DNA of 64,000 nt from Saccharibacillus deserti (GCF_013618475.1 NZ_JABJVN010000001.1:1082355-1146354); one strand, 5' to 3'. Counted from the stretch's first letter, positions 9,075-17,854 are shown. Made by a program: numbers and translations. The notes: generated by a model not told the origin, from the letters alone.

Positions 9075-9107
9075 AAACCGCCCACAAGGCGGTTTATTGC
9101 CTTTTTT
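9075..9107 (+). terminator. Terminator after the methyltransferase gene
   Basis: AAACCGCC pairs with GGCGGTTT over a 5-base loop. After ATTGCC comes TTTTTT, so the T run is slightly displaced. Confidence 0.7.
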
Positions 9108-9305
9108 GACCTCTCTTTCCTATTTTGCTTACGAACCGTTGGAATTATAATTAAAGTTATAGCTAAAATAGAAACGGAGTGAACGAAATTGGGGAGTTGC
9201 TAGTTTGGGTCGGAAGGCCGCAGGGTAAACTGTCGTCAAAGACTAAAGCTTCATATGATACAGGAAAACGAAGGAGGTGGACCCGGTTTCCGATAAACAA
9301 CGCGA
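9108..9305 (+). other. Leader region of the CorC-family gene; possible structured RNA, unassigned
   Basis: Almost 200 bases precede the next start. The 9150-9265 part contains short self-complementary elements (CGG-AAGG-CCG, GTC-GTCAAA-GAC, CTGT with ACAG) and looks like a structured leader, but it does not fit the M-box, c-di-GMP or ydaO motifs as I know them. A very strong AAGGAGG site at 9271-9277 has no good start codon at normal spacing: GTG 9277 overlaps it and opens only 20 codons, and ATG 9306 is 28 bases away. Confidence 0.35.
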
Positions 9306-10751
9306 ATGTGCGCGGCGCGGAAAACGGGATGTATATTGAATAGTGACCCCTTGCCAGGTTGGTTAAGTATTTTAACGGTTGTGCTGCTTGTCGGTTTAAA
9401 CGGTTTTTTTGTAGCGGCTGAATTTGCGATGGTACGGATCCGGGAGAGCCGGATTGCCGCGCTGGCGGATTCGGGCAGCCGGCGTGCCGGATTTGCCAGA
9501 AGCATGGTGAATAACCTCGACGCCTATCTGTCCGCCTGCCAGCTCGGAATCACGCTGGCTTCGCTGGGACTGGGCTGGATCGGGGAACCGGCAGTCGCTT
9601 CGTTCCTGCGTCCCCTGTTCCACGGTTTGGGCTGGACAAATGAGGTCGCGATCCACGGTACGGCCGTGGCGATCGCTTTTGTCCTGATTACCGTTCTGCA
9701 TATTGTCATCGGGGAACTTGCTCCCAAATCGATGGCGATCCGCAAACCGGAATCGGTGGTCATGGTTGCGGCGGCTCCGATGGTCTTTTTCTACAAAATC
9801 ATGTATCCGTTTATCTGGGCGTTGAACGGAATGGCGAATGCCCTGCTCCGCGTGCTGAAAATTGAACCGGCGTCCGAACTTGATGCGGCGCATACCGAAG
9901 AAGAAATCCGGATACTGGTGAAGGAAAGCAACAAGAACGGGCTGATTGACAATACCGAAATGGCGCTTGTCGACAACATTTTCGAATTTGCCGATACGAC
10001 GGCACGCGAAGTCATGATTCCCCGAACGGAAATGATCTGTCTGTACACCAATCTGTCGCGCGAAGAGAATCTGGAAACGGCTTATGACGGCATGCGTACG
10101 CGCTACCCGGTCTGCGAGCAGGACAAAGACCATATTATTGGCTTTATCCATATCAAGGACCTGATGCGTTCGCCGGATGCCGACTACGACAGCTTGATCC
10201 GTCCGATTATCGCGGTACCGGAGTCGATCCGGATCAGCGAATTGATGAAGCTTATGCAGCGCAGCCGGACGCAGATTGCGATGCTCGTCGACGAGTACGG
10301 CGGAACGGCCGGACTGGTCACGCTCGAAGATATCATGGAAGAAATCGTCGGCGAAATTCAGGATGAGTTCGACGAAGAAGAACGTCCGGAAACCGAGCAG
10401 GCCGGCGAATTCAGTTATTCGATCGACGGCATGATGCTGATCGAAGACGTAAACAGCCAATTCGGATTCGAGCTGGACTTCGAAGACTACGATACGATCG
10501 GCGGCTGGCTGTATGCGCGGATCGATGCGCTTCCGCCGCAAAAAGGCCAGTCGGTCGACCACGATGGCTGCACCTTTATCGTCGATGAAACGGAACAAAA
10601 ACGTATTTCCCGGGTACGCATTTTGAAGCCTCTTCCGGAAGAAGACCGGATGCCGGAACGCGAAGCTTATACCGAAGACTCCTTCGGTGAAGAAGAACAA
10701 CCGGACGATTATGACATGCTTGCTGCCAAACGCGCCGAAGCCGGCGCTTAA
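9306..10751 (+). CDS. CNNM/CorC (HlyC) family membrane protein with CBS domains
   Basis: This integral membrane protein of about 470-481 residues has a DUF21/CNNM domain with four hydrophobic segments (about 18-190, including LNGFFVAAEFAMVRIR and VVIGELAPKSMAIRK), an acidic hinge, two CBS repeats (about 215-335, including MLVDEYGGTAGLVTLEDI) and a C-terminal CorC/HlyC domain. The family is linked to Mg2+/Co2+ efflux or metal resistance. ATG 9306 gives a 10-residue extension; in-frame TTG 9336 would give the family-like start MNSDPLPGW, so the start is uncertain. The C-tail is acidic. It is monocistronic. Confidence 0.92.
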   Translation: MCAARKTGCILNSDPLPGWLSILTVVLLVGLNGFFVAAEFAMVRIRESRIAALADSGSRRAGFARSMVNNLDAYLSACQLGITLASLGLGWIGEPAVASFLRPLFHGLGWTNEVAIHGTAVAIAFVLITVLHIVIGELAPKSMAIRKPESVVMVAAAPMVFFYKIMYPFIWALNGMANALLRVLKIEPASELDAAHTEEEIRILVKESNKNGLIDNTEMALVDNIFEFADTTAREVMIPRTEMICLYTNLSREENLETAYDGMRTRYPVCEQDKDHIIGFIHIKDLMRSPDADYDSLIRPIIAVPESIRISELMKLMQRSRTQIAMLVDEYGGTAGLVTLEDIMEEIVGEIQDEFDEEERPETEQAGEFSYSIDGMMLIEDVNSQFGFELDFEDYDTIGGWLYARIDALPPQKGQSVDHDGCTFIVDETEQKRISRVRILKPLPEEDRMPEREAYTEDSFGEEEQPDDYDMLAAKRAEAGA

Positions 10752-10792
10752 GGCCTTATTTTCGACTTGTTCCATTCAAATTTTCTTCATTC

Positions 10793-10823
10793 AAGCCAGC
10801 CGTTTTTTTTCGGCTGGTTTTTT
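10793..10823 (+). terminator. Terminator after the CorC-family gene
   Basis: AAGCCAGCCG and CGGCTGGTT form a stem around an eight-T loop, followed by TTTTTT. Confidence 0.85.
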
Positions 10824-10915
10824 ATGTTCAATTTTTATCCAATAAGAAACATTCGCTCTACGCGCGCGTATCGAAGAACATGAACTCGGAAGGCTTTGGG
10901 CAGCGCCGGGATTCA

Positions 10916-10944
10916 TTGACTTCAATAGAAAATCCCGCTACGCT
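10916..10944 (+). promoter_or_regulatory. Sigma-A-type promoter of the ydbS/ydbT-like pair
   Basis: TTGACT (10916-10921) and TACGCT (10939-10944) are separated by 17 bases, just upstream of the TGGAGGGG ribosome-binding site of the gene at 10967. Confidence 0.6.
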
Positions 10945-10966
10945 TTAACGTATGGAGGGGTAACTC

Positions 10967-11476
10967 ATGGAATCGAATCAAGAAGAAGTAAAAAGGAACG
11001 AAGAACGGTTCAGGCAGCTGCACCCGGACTGGATTGCGGCTTCCCGTTTGGGCAGCGCTTATTTCTACGCGCTTCCCTTGTTGATTGCGGCGGCGCTGAC
11101 GATACTCGGCTCCGTATTCGACTGGGACTGGCTGCCGCTCTGGATCGGTTCGCTGATTACGCTGGGACTTGCGCTTTTGTTCGTATTTGCCGTATTCCGT
11201 GTACCGGTCATGCTGTATAACCGTTTTGGTTTTGCCATTTTCGAAGAAGAGATCGAAATCCGCAAAGGTCTGTTCCTGATCAGCGAAACGCTGATTCCCA
11301 TGACCAAAGTGCAGCATGTGGAGTTGGAGCACGGGCCGATTCTGCGCAAATACGGACTGGCCGAATTGAAGATCGTCACGGCAGCGACGACGCATTCGAT
11401 CGCCGGATTGAAGTCCGAAGAAGCCGAGAAATTCAAGCGAATGATCGGAGAACTGGCGCGGAGGACCGAAGAATGA
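10967..11476 (+). CDS. Membrane protein with bacterial PH domain, YdbS-like
   Basis: The 169-residue protein has two hydrophobic helices (about 28-80) followed by a bPH2 (DUF304) domain: IEIRKGLFLISETLIPMTKV, HVELEHGPILRKYGL, LKIVTAATTHSI. This is the YdbS family, which in Bacillus is encoded next to YdbT, as here; the next gene overlaps the stop by 4 bases (ATGA). The pair has been linked to resistance to antimicrobial agents such as amylocyclicin in other bacilli. The biochemical role is unknown. Confidence 0.9.
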   Translation: MESNQEEVKRNEERFRQLHPDWIAASRLGSAYFYALPLLIAAALTILGSVFDWDWLPLWIGSLITLGLALLFVFAVFRVPVMLYNRFGFAIFEEEIEIRKGLFLISETLIPMTKVQHVELEHGPILRKYGLAELKIVTAATTHSIAGLKSEEAEKFKRMIGELARRTEE

Positions 11477-13122
11477 GCGGCCCCAAACGGATGTCGCCGC
11501 TGTATGTCGTCTTCGCCCTGTTAAAAATGCTGCGCGGGCTGGTGCCCCTGATCGTCATTTTCGGTGTCCAATTTCTGGCCGGAGGGCAGATAACTTCGGT
11601 CGTGTACTGGATCGGAGGCGCTGCCCTGGTGCTGCTCGTATTGGCCGGCATCCTGGAAAGTATCGGATGGAAAAGGTTTACTTACGAAGAAGAAAGCGAC
11701 CGGATCACGATCCGCAAAGGATTGATTCAGCGCAGCGAGAAAATCATCTACTACTCGCGCATTCATTCCGTCAGCCAGGAGCAGCCTTTGATCCAGCGGC
11801 TGCTGGGCGTCGTGCAGTTGAAGATCGAGACGCCGGGCGGCAGCGAAGGAGACGCCGTGCTGCCGGTTCTGCCGCGCCGCGAAGCGGAGCGGCTGCAGCG
11901 CGCGCTGAATGAGCGCGCGGTAGCCGTTTCCGCCGCCGAATCCGCGGCGGCGGAAACGGCCGAAGGCGGCCCTGCGCAGCAGGCCGCCTTCGAGGCTCCG
12001 GCCGGCGGGCCGCAGCCTTGGGTCCGCCGCGATGCCGGCGGACCGGGCGATGCGGGCGCGGAGAAGCTTTCCGCCGCGCCCGCATCGCGGGCGGCGCAGG
12101 ACCGCCCCGCCGAAGGCGGGCCTGCGCCGCAAGAACAGGCGGCCGCCGCTGCCGGGCGGCCGCGGGCAAGCGAGCCGGTGCTGCTCTACCGGCTCGGACC
12201 CGGCCGCCTGTTCCAGGCGGCGCTGACCGAACTGAATCTCGGTCTGGCTGTCGCTTTCGTAGCCGGGATTGCTTCCTTCGCGGACGATCTGCTGCCGGAT
12301 GTGTGGCTCAACCGGCTGGTCTCCAATGCTCAGGCTTATCTGACCGGCATACGGGCCATTCTGATCATCGCGACGGCGGCGCTGCTGTTCGCCTGGCTGC
12401 TGTCGCTTGTGCTGTTCATCGTCAAGTTTGCCGGCTTCTCGCTGTACCGGGAAGGAGAGAGGCTGTCGATCCGCTACGGACTGCTGGAACGCAAACAGTT
12501 TCTGTTCGATCCGGCGCGCGTTCAGGCCGTAACCGTACGCGAAGGTTGGCTGCGGCAGCTGCTGGGCTATGCCCACGTCGAAGTCAATGTGGTCTCCTCG
12601 TCTTCGGAGAAGGAGACGCCGGCGCTGCATCCGTTTATCCCGCGTGCAGCCATTCCGCAGCTGTTGGAGCGGACGATTCCGCAATTTTCGTTTGCCGCAG
12701 CCGAATTCCGTCCTCCGGGCCGGGCGCTGCCCGGATATGTACGGACCGGACTGACCGTAACCGTCATTTTGGCCGCGGTACTGATTTATTTCTTCCCGCA
12801 TATGGGAAGATGGGCACTGGCTCTGATTCCGCTCGTCTTCGCTCTGGATTATTGGAGCTTCCGGACCAGCGGCGCGGCGCTTGACGGTCAGCGGCTTACG
12901 ATCGTAAACCGCGGGATCTCCAAGCAGACGCATTGTACGCTGAGGCGCCACGTGGTGGCGCTGCGGATCAGCGGCAGCCGCTGGCAGAGAAAAGGGCAGA
13001 TGCTCAACCTCAAAGCCCATCTGCTCGGAGGCGCCGGCGGATCCGCGCTCAGCGTCGCGCGGCTGAAGAATTCCGATGTCGAACGGATCTATGACTGGTA
13101 CAGGCGGGAACGTAAATCATGA
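11473..13122 (+). CDS. Membrane protein with multiple PH domains, YdbT-like, with an Ala/Gly/Pro-rich insertion
   Basis: The 549-residue protein has paired hydrophobic helices (about 18-55, 250-320 and 415-460), each followed by a bPH2 domain: ITIRKGLIQRSEKIIYYSRI, then LSIRYGLLERKQFLFDPARV, then LTIVNRGISKQTHCTLRRHV. This is the YdbT layout. Family members are usually near 490 residues; the excess is a low-complexity insertion at about 151-231 between the first and second PH modules, encoded by a run of perfect DNA palindromes. It is translationally coupled to the preceding YdbS-like gene. Confidence 0.9.
   Translation: MSGPKRMSPLYVVFALLKMLRGLVPLIVIFGVQFLAGGQITSVVYWIGGAALVLLVLAGILESIGWKRFTYEEESDRITIRKGLIQRSEKIIYYSRIHSVSQEQPLIQRLLGVVQLKIETPGGSEGDAVLPVLPRREAERLQRALNERAVAVSAAESAAAETAEGGPAQQAAFEAPAGGPQPWVRRDAGGPGDAGAEKLSAAPASRAAQDRPAEGGPAPQEQAAAAAGRPRASEPVLLYRLGPGRLFQAALTELNLGLAVAFVAGIASFADDLLPDVWLNRLVSNAQAYLTGIRAILIIATAALLFAWLLSLVLFIVKFAGFSLYREGERLSIRYGLLERKQFLFDPARVQAVTVREGWLRQLLGYAHVEVNVVSSSSEKETPALHPFIPRAAIPQLLERTIPQFSFAAAEFRPPGRALPGYVRTGLTVTVILAAVLIYFFPHMGRWALALIPLVFALDYWSFRTSGAALDGQRLTIVNRGISKQTHCTLRRHVVALRISGSRWQRKGQMLNLKAHLLGGAGGSALSVARLKNSDVERIYDWYRRERKS
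11923..12163. repeat. Array of perfect inverted repeats inside the ydbT-like coding region
   Basis: At least six hairpin-forming units follow one another. Perfect arms: 11923-11938 with 11945-11960 (16 bp); 12021-12029 with 12036-12044 (9 bp); 12047-12061 with 12074-12088 (15 bp); 12091-12100 with 12121-12130 (10 bp, with a nested CCCGCC/GGCGGG stem); 12139-12147 with 12155-12163 (9 bp). Unit 11961-11992 has about 13-bp arms with one bulge. The whole segment is very GC-rich and keeps the frame open, giving an Ala/Gly/Pro-rich linker. It resembles palindromic elements inserted in coding genes in other bacteria, but I cannot name a family. Confidence 0.85.
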
Positions 13123-13165
13123 CTTTATTTATAACCCGTCAAAATAACTTTATCAAAAATGGAGA

Positions 13166-13192
13166 AAACAGGAACCTTTCGGGTTCCTGTTT
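13166..13192 (+). terminator. Terminator after the ydbS/ydbT-like pair
   Basis: AACAGGAACC and GGGTTCCTGTT form the stem, with a loop of about 4 bases. The T run after it is short and interrupted. Confidence 0.6.
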
Positions 13193-13239
13193 CGTTATAT
13201 AGGCATATCATGCATTTACATAGAAAAAGGGGGATGAAA

Positions 13240-13800
13240 ATGAACCCGCATAAACAAAGGTCGCTTTCCAAATTTCTGGCGGTTCCCGCTTCGGCATTCC
13301 TGTTGGTTTATCTGCTGGTTCCCGGCATCGGACAGGCCGAAGAAGTACCGGAAGATCCGCTGCCTACCGCTTTGGAACAGCAGACTTTCAGTTCGTTCGG
13401 ACTGCCCCAGCTGCCCGGCGCTTTGACGCCGCCGCCGCCGCTGTCTCCTTCGGCCAATTCCAGGCAGGATTTAATTCATAACAAGTATTTAAAGAACGGA
13501 ATGAGCAGCCTTCAAATCGAAGGAGAGACTGCGGTTCATATCTCGGCAACGACAATCGCTTCGGCTGACGCTTCCCAATCCGGCGTGACCGCCTCGCTTC
13601 AGCGCTGGACCGGAAACAGCTGGGTGGAAGAAGCAGGTCCGATGTCGAGCAGCTCGCTGTCCGGTTCCAGTACGCTGAATTTCAACAAGAGCCTGATCAA
13701 AGGCTACTATTACCGGATCAAGTCGGAACATTGGGCTTCCGGCGGCGGCATGCGTGAATCAAGTACGGTCTTCAGCAGTACGCTGCTGGTCAGCGAATAG
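13240..13800 (+). CDS. Secreted protein of unknown function
   Basis: The 186-residue ORF starts at ATG 13240, about 8 bases after AAAAAGGGGG; ATG 13234 touches that site, and the longer frame from 13159 lacks one. A signal peptide is clear (basic start, FLAVPASAFLLVYLLVPGIGQAEE, cleavage after GQA). The mature protein has a Pro-rich linker (TPPPPPLSPS-like) and then a C-terminal domain with LQRWTGNSW and YYYRIKSEHWASGGGMRES. The latter recalls small secreted Bacillales proteins of the DUF6147 type, but I cannot confirm this. It is probably exported into the medium or wall. Confidence 0.8.
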   Translation: MNPHKQRSLSKFLAVPASAFLLVYLLVPGIGQAEEVPEDPLPTALEQQTFSSFGLPQLPGALTPPPPLSPSANSRQDLIHNKYLKNGMSSLQIEGETAVHISATTIASADASQSGVTASLQRWTGNSWVEEAGPMSSSSLSGSSTLNFNKSLIKGYYYRIKSEHWASGGGMRESSTVFSSTLLVSE

Positions 13801-13869
13801 AACCGGCAGAACCGCCTAAGCTTAAGGCACGCCAAAACCGCCTGCCCAAGAAGACAAGCGGTTCCCGGA

Positions 13870-14694
13870 TCACGAAGCTCCGTCTATCATATGGGCGGCG
13901 ATCCCGATCAATTCTTCTTCGCTCAGCATTCCGTAAATGAAAATATCGAGTTCTCCGCGAATCAGGTGGACCGTATCTTCGCCTTCCTGATCGGCATACT
14001 GCGCGGTGAGTCCATTATTCAGATCGACCTGCTTGACCTTGTCCGTACCGAAGCTGTACGTGCCGTTCGGTCCGTTAAGGCGGCTGACATGAATCGTTGC
14101 ATTCCGCTCGCTGCCCGATTCGTAGTAGAGCGTAAGCACATCGGGAGACGATCCGTCGTCCGGAACGCCGAGCGTTACTTTTTTTAAAGTCAGATCGGAA
14201 GGGATCTCAGGGAACTGCGGCATGGGGAAAGCCAGACGCTGACGGGCTTCCTGCAGACTCGTCTCCTGATTTTCGTAGCGGACAACGGTCTCTTCAACTT
14301 CGCCTGGCAGTTCCGCACGGGAAGAAGTCGGCTGTTCGACGCCATCGGGAGGAGGGGGAGTAAGCGCTCCTTCGGTATCGAGCTTCTTGTTTTCACCGGT
14401 AACCAGCACAGTCTCTCCGCCGCCGCCCCAGGTATAGAGCTTCTGATAGAGCGGTGTCAATGCGCCGGTCCGGACCGGCTCGGAGAAAGCGACCGATCCG
14501 AACAGGATCAGACCCGCCGCCGCACCCGTCAGACGGAGAGTCCGTTTACGGCGCCTTCTTGCCTGTGTTTGTTGACGATGTTTTTGCACGCGCTGCCAGG
14601 CGGCCCGGCGGGATTCCGGGTCGACCGGGGAGGCCGAATTCACAGCCCGGTCGAATGCCTCGTCGAAAAGTTCGTCAAATTTTTCGTTGTTCAT
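13870..14694 (-). CDS. Anti-sigma-factor-like membrane protein with C-terminal DUF4367-type domain
   Basis: The 274-residue protein has a cytoplasmic N-terminal part (1-50) with a very basic stretch (RRRRKRTLR), one membrane segment (about 51-68, LTGAAAGLILFGSVAF), a Pro-rich linker and an extracellular domain resembling DUF4367 (GLTAQYADQEG, LDIFIYGMLSEEELIGIAAHM). It overlaps the 3' end of the ECF sigma gene by 20 bases, the usual arrangement for a cognate anti-sigma factor. No zinc-binding HxxxCxxC motif is present, so it would belong to the non-ZAS type. The start follows GGGAGGG. Confidence 0.85.
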   Translation of the reverse strand: MNNEKFDELFDEAFDRAVNSASPVDPESRRAAWQRVQKHRQQTQARRRRKRTLRLTGAAAGLILFGSVAFSEPVRTGALTPLYQKLYTWGGGGETVLVTGENKKLDTEGALTPPPPDGVEQPTSSRAELPGEVEETVVRYENQETSLQEARQRLAFPMPQFPEIPSDLTLKKVTLGVPDDGSSPDVLTLYYESGSERNATIHVSRLNGPNGTYSFGTDKVKQVDLNNGLTAQYADQEGEDTVHLIRGELDIFIYGMLSEEELIGIAAHMIDGAS

Positions 14695-15262
14695 CGCTGC
14701 CCTCCCATTCCTTGCGCAGCACTTTGCGCATATTTTCCCTCGCCCTGAACAATCTTTGTCGGATGATATCTTCGCTTGTGCCCAGCGAATCGGCGATTTC
14801 CTTGTAGGACATTCCGTACTTCCAGCGATAGAGGATAATGGCCCGGTATTCCGGCTTCATCCCTTGAAGATGCCGCAGGATCGCTTCTTCCATCATTCGG
14901 ACTTCGACCGCCTTCTCGGGCGAAGTGCCGAAATCCTGTCTGGCCTCTATATGATTAAGAACGCTGTCCGCGTCTACATGGTTACGGTGTCTTTTATTTT
15001 TTCTCAAATCATTGATTGCGCTGTTGCGCGTGACCACCTTCAACCAGGCAAAAAACTTGGATTCGTTGTCGAATTCCGGCCGGCTTCCGATCAGTTTCAG
15101 GAAAGCTTCCTGGATCACATCTTCGGCGGCCGCATGATCTCTTACAATATAGAAGATCGCTCCGTATGCCAGATCGTAATATTCGTTATAGATCAGCTCC
15201 TGCATGCCTTCATCCAGTTCATCGAAGCCATGGGTAAGGAGCATCTGAAGATGTTGAGCCAT
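14675..15262 (-). CDS. ECF-type RNA polymerase sigma factor
   Basis: The 195-residue protein has sigma-70 region 2 (YDLAYGAIFYIVRDHAAAEDVIQEAFLK, split here as YDLAYGAIF and AEDVIQEAF) and region 4 (YRAIILYRWKYGMSYKEIA, LGTSEDIIRQRLFRARENM). Start ATG 15262 has a perfect AGGAAGGAG site; an in-frame ATG 33 codons earlier (15361) lacks one. It is the first gene of a two-gene unit with the membrane anti-sigma-like protein. Trigger and target promoters are not evident, though autoregulation is common in such pairs. Confidence 0.9.
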   Translation of the reverse strand: MAQHLQMLLTHGFDELDEGMQELIYNEYYDLAYGAIFYIVRDHAAAEDVIQEAFLKLIGSRPEFDNESKFFAWLKVVTRNSAINDLRKNKRHRNHVDADSVLNHIEARQDFGTSPEKAVEVRMMEEAILRHLQGMKPEYRAIILYRWKYGMSYKEIADSLGTSEDIIRQRLFRARENMRKVLRKEWEGSDEQRKI

Positions 15263-15459
15263 ATGTACTCCTTCCTCGGTTCCTGTAATGTCCATTCGAA
15301 ACGGACTATTCCTTACCGGTTTATCTTCCACAGTGGAAGAAAATAGTTCATCATTCTCCATATTCTACACGAAATAAGGAAGAAGGTGGGCTTTTTTTAT
15401 TACATCGCCTGCGGATAGCCGTTTGTTTTCTGAAGGTTGCGCCGCCAAAAAGAAGCACA

Positions 15460-15497
15460 TCAAAAGACCCGGCAGCTTCCGCTGCCGGGTCTTTTGA
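15460..15497. terminator. Strong bidirectional hairpin downstream of the yteA-like gene
   Basis: TCAAAAGACCCGGCAGC (15460-15476) pairs perfectly with 15481-15497. A- and T-rich stem ends support termination of the minus-strand gene at 15541. Confidence 0.9.
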
Positions 15498-15540
15498 TCG
15501 TAGTTTGTCTGCTTAAATCGGATTGCGTGTAAAATTTTGT

Positions 15541-16344
15541 CTATTCGTCGCTGCTGCGCTTGCCGGTCTGCGTGCCCTGCTGCTCCGCGGCACGGATCAA
15601 TGATTCTTCGTCTTCGGCCGAGACATCGATCTCCGCAATGCCTTCGCCTTCGCCGGCTTCCACATAACGGCGCTCTGCCGGTGTCATCTCGACGCTGCGG
15701 TTGCCTTCGGCCATATCGTTGCCGGTGAAGTTCTCATAAGGTTCTACCGTACCTTCGCCTACATTGTTCTCGCTGGACATTTCATTGTAGCTTTCCACAT
15801 CGCGCTTGGTAGACATCGCAGGGGAGTCGGCGTTGCCGTAGCTTTCGACCGCCTGCCAGGCATTGGCGTCATCGAATTTGCCGGCGTGCTGCTGACGATT
15901 CTCGCCCGCGCCGGATGGGGGCGAAGTCATCACGTCTTCTTCCACAGGGCGGTAATCGGTAATCGGAGCATTTTCCGGCGTGGTCTCCACGTTATAAGCC
16001 GTATAAGGAACCGCTTCTAGACGTTCGAACGGAATTTCCTTGCCGGTCGTGGCGTCGATGCCGTATGTGCCGTCTTCCATCCGTTTGAGCGCGTCATTGA
16101 CTTCATCGAGCCGGTCGGACAGATCGGAATCGATCGCCATATCCCGTCCACGTTCGAATTCCTCGGTACCGAGATCGCCCGGGTGGTTGTCGACAGCCGT
16201 AAGTTCGCCGGTCGATACGCGGATCGAAGTCTCGAAGCCTTCCGTCGTGTTCTCGGAGTTGTCGAAATGCTGTTCCAGTTCGCTTTTGCGTTCCAACAGC
16301 AGCTGCTTCAGTTGATCTATTTGCGAGTCGTTTAAATGTTTCAT
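15541..16344 (-). CDS. YteA-family (TraR/DksA-like) regulatory protein
   Basis: The 267-residue protein starts at MKHLNDSQ (ATG 16344, GGAGG site). It has a coiled coil at 1-30 (IDQLKQLLLERKSEL), the ELTAVDNHPGDLGTEEFERG segment (seen as NHPGDLGTEEFERG) and KRMEDGTYGID, all typical of Bacillus YteA/YlyA proteins related to DksA. The cysteine zinc finger of true DksA is absent: the place after GTYG reads IDATTGKEIPFERL. The C-terminal half is long, acidic and low-complexity. Homologues bind RNA polymerase and tune sporulation or rRNA genes, so a regulatory role is inferred. Confidence 0.85.
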   Translation of the reverse strand: MKHLNDSQIDQLKQLLLERKSELEQHFDNSENTTEGFETSIRVSTGELTAVDNHPGDLGTEEFERGRDMAIDSDLSDRLDEVNDALKRMEDGTYGIDATTGKEIPFERLEAVPYTAYNVETTPENAPITDYRPVEEDVMTSPPSGAGENRQQHAGKFDDANAWQAVESYGNADSPAMSTKRDVESYNEMSSENNVGEGTVEPYENFTGNDMAEGNRSVEMTPAERRYVEAGEGEGIAEIDVSAEDEESLIRAAEQQGTQTGKRSSDE

Positions 16345-16593
16345 GATTTCTTCCTCCATTCGTGTTGGCACGCTTGAACGGGCTTGTATTCCCGGGTGCT
16401 TCTTTCCTTTCTATACCCGTACCATAGACAAACCAATCTTGCGGGCGGGTGGAGAGGGAGAAGAGACTTAATCGTAATTCACCCTAAAAGCGCTTAAGTG
16501 TTAGCTGCCGCTCCAATCGGGTTAAATGAGAAAAAGAAAGCCCCTAGCACATTTTCAAAATCCAATCCCATCCATAAGGAGCGATCAGCGATT

Positions 16594-17736
16594 ATGAAAG
16601 CACTCACTTATCAGGGCAAGCGTAAAGTCAAAGTCAAGGATGTGGCTACGCCCAAGCTGGAGAAAAAAGACGACATTATCATTCGCGTGACGTCGACTTC
16701 CATATGCGGGTCCGATCTGCATCTGTTCAACGGAGAAATACCGGGCATGAACGACGATTACATCATCGGACACGAACCGATGGGCATCGTCGAAGAAATC
16801 GGTCCGGAAGTCACGCACGTCAAAAAGGGCGACCGCGTCATTATTCCGTTCAACGTCTCCTGCGGACAATGTTTCTTCTGTCAAAACCAGATGGAAAGCC
16901 AATGCGACAACGCCAACGACAATCCGGCCAAAGATACGGGCGCGATGCTGGGCTATTCCCATACGTACGGCGGTTTTGCCGGGGGACAGGCGGAGCTGCT
17001 GCGGGTGCCGTACGGCAACTTCGGACCGCTGGTCATCCCGAACGACGCCGAAGTGACGGACGAGCAGGTCCTGTTCTTGTCGGACGTTATTCCGACCGCT
17101 TATTGGAGTGTGGATAACGCCGGCGTCAAAAAAGGCGATACGGTCATTGTGCTCGGCTGCGGACCAATCGGGCTGATGGTGCAGAAATTCGCTTGGCAAA
17201 AAGGCGCGTCCCGCGTCATCGCGGTTGATCACGTGGAATACCGCCTGGAGCATGCCCGCCGCACGAACAAAGTGGAAACGTTCAACTTTATGGAGAACGA
17301 CGATCTCGACAAACATCTGCTGGAGATCACGAGCGGCGGCGCGGATGTCGTCATCGACTGCGTCGGCCTCGATTCCGAGAAGACGTTCATGGAAAAAGTC
17401 GAAACGAAGCTCAAACTGCAGGGCGGAGGACTGGGCGCGTTCCATATGGCTTCGAACGTCGTGCGCAAATTCGGCACGATCCAGGTGACGGGCGTGTACG
17501 GACTGCGCTACAACAACTTCCCGTTCGGCCATATCTTCGAGCGCAACGTGACGATCAAGACGGGCCAGGCACCGGTCATACACTATATGCCGGAGCTGTT
17601 CAACCAGATCAAGACCGGTCAGCTCGACCCGACGGACATCATTACGCATCGCCTTCCGTTGGATGAAGCCGAGCATGCCTACGATATTTTCGACAGCAAG
17701 AAAGAAGACTGCATCAAAGTCATCTTGAAGCCGTAA
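16594..17736 (+). CDS. Zinc-dependent alcohol dehydrogenase (formaldehyde dehydrogenase-like)
   Basis: The 380-residue medium-chain dehydrogenase has catalytic-zinc ligands Cys38 (ICGSDLH) and His60-Glu61 (GHEPMG), four structural-zinc cysteines (90, 93, 96, 104) and a Rossmann motif (VIVLGCGPIGLM). The insertion before the C-terminus and the ending KKEDCIKVILKP place it with glutathione-independent formaldehyde dehydrogenase-like enzymes common in soil Bacillales; the substrate is not certain. ATG 16594 has a TAAGGAG site about 11 bases upstream; the frame extends to 16498 without a site. It stands alone. Confidence 0.93.
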   Translation: MKALTYQGKRKVKVKDVATPKLEKKDDIIIRVTSTSICGSDLHLFNGEIPGMNDDYIIGHEPMGIVEEIGPEVTHVKKGDRVIIPFNVSCGQCFFCQNQMESQCDNANDNPAKDTGAMLGYSHTYGGFAGGQAELLRVPYGNFGPLVIPNDAEVTDEQVLFLSDVIPTAYWSVDNAGVKKGDTVIVLGCGPIGLMVQKFAWQKGASRVIAVDHVEYRLEHARRTNKVETFNFMENDDLDKHLLEITSGGADVVIDCVGLDSEKTFMEKVETKLKLQGGGLGAFHMASNVVRKFGTIQVTGVYGLRYNNFPFGHIFERNVTIKTGQAPVIHYMPELFNQIKTGQLDPTDIITHRLPLDEAEHAYDIFDSKKEDCIKVILKP

Positions 17737-17813
17737 AGGCGCCAACGAATCGTATAAGGAGCCGGGCTTCGGCTTAAGTCGGCCATTCGTCCGGTTTTCG
17801 GGCAAGCATACTG

Positions 17814-17854
17814 AAAAGCCCTCCGACTTCCCGCAAGGGAAGAGGAGGGCTTTT
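17814..17854. terminator. Bidirectional terminator between the dehydrogenase and aminopeptidase genes
   Basis: AAAAGCCCTCC (17814-17824) pairs with GGAGGGCTTTT (17844-17854) around an inner stem CTTCCC/GGGAAG. It serves two convergent genes. Confidence 0.9.

Noticed and set aside
9150-9265. c-di-GMP, M-box or ydaO riboswitch before the CorC-family gene
   Set aside because: Short similarities (CTAAAGC, GGGTAAAC) occur, but the defining conserved blocks and pairing order of these classes are absent; kept only as an unassigned leader.
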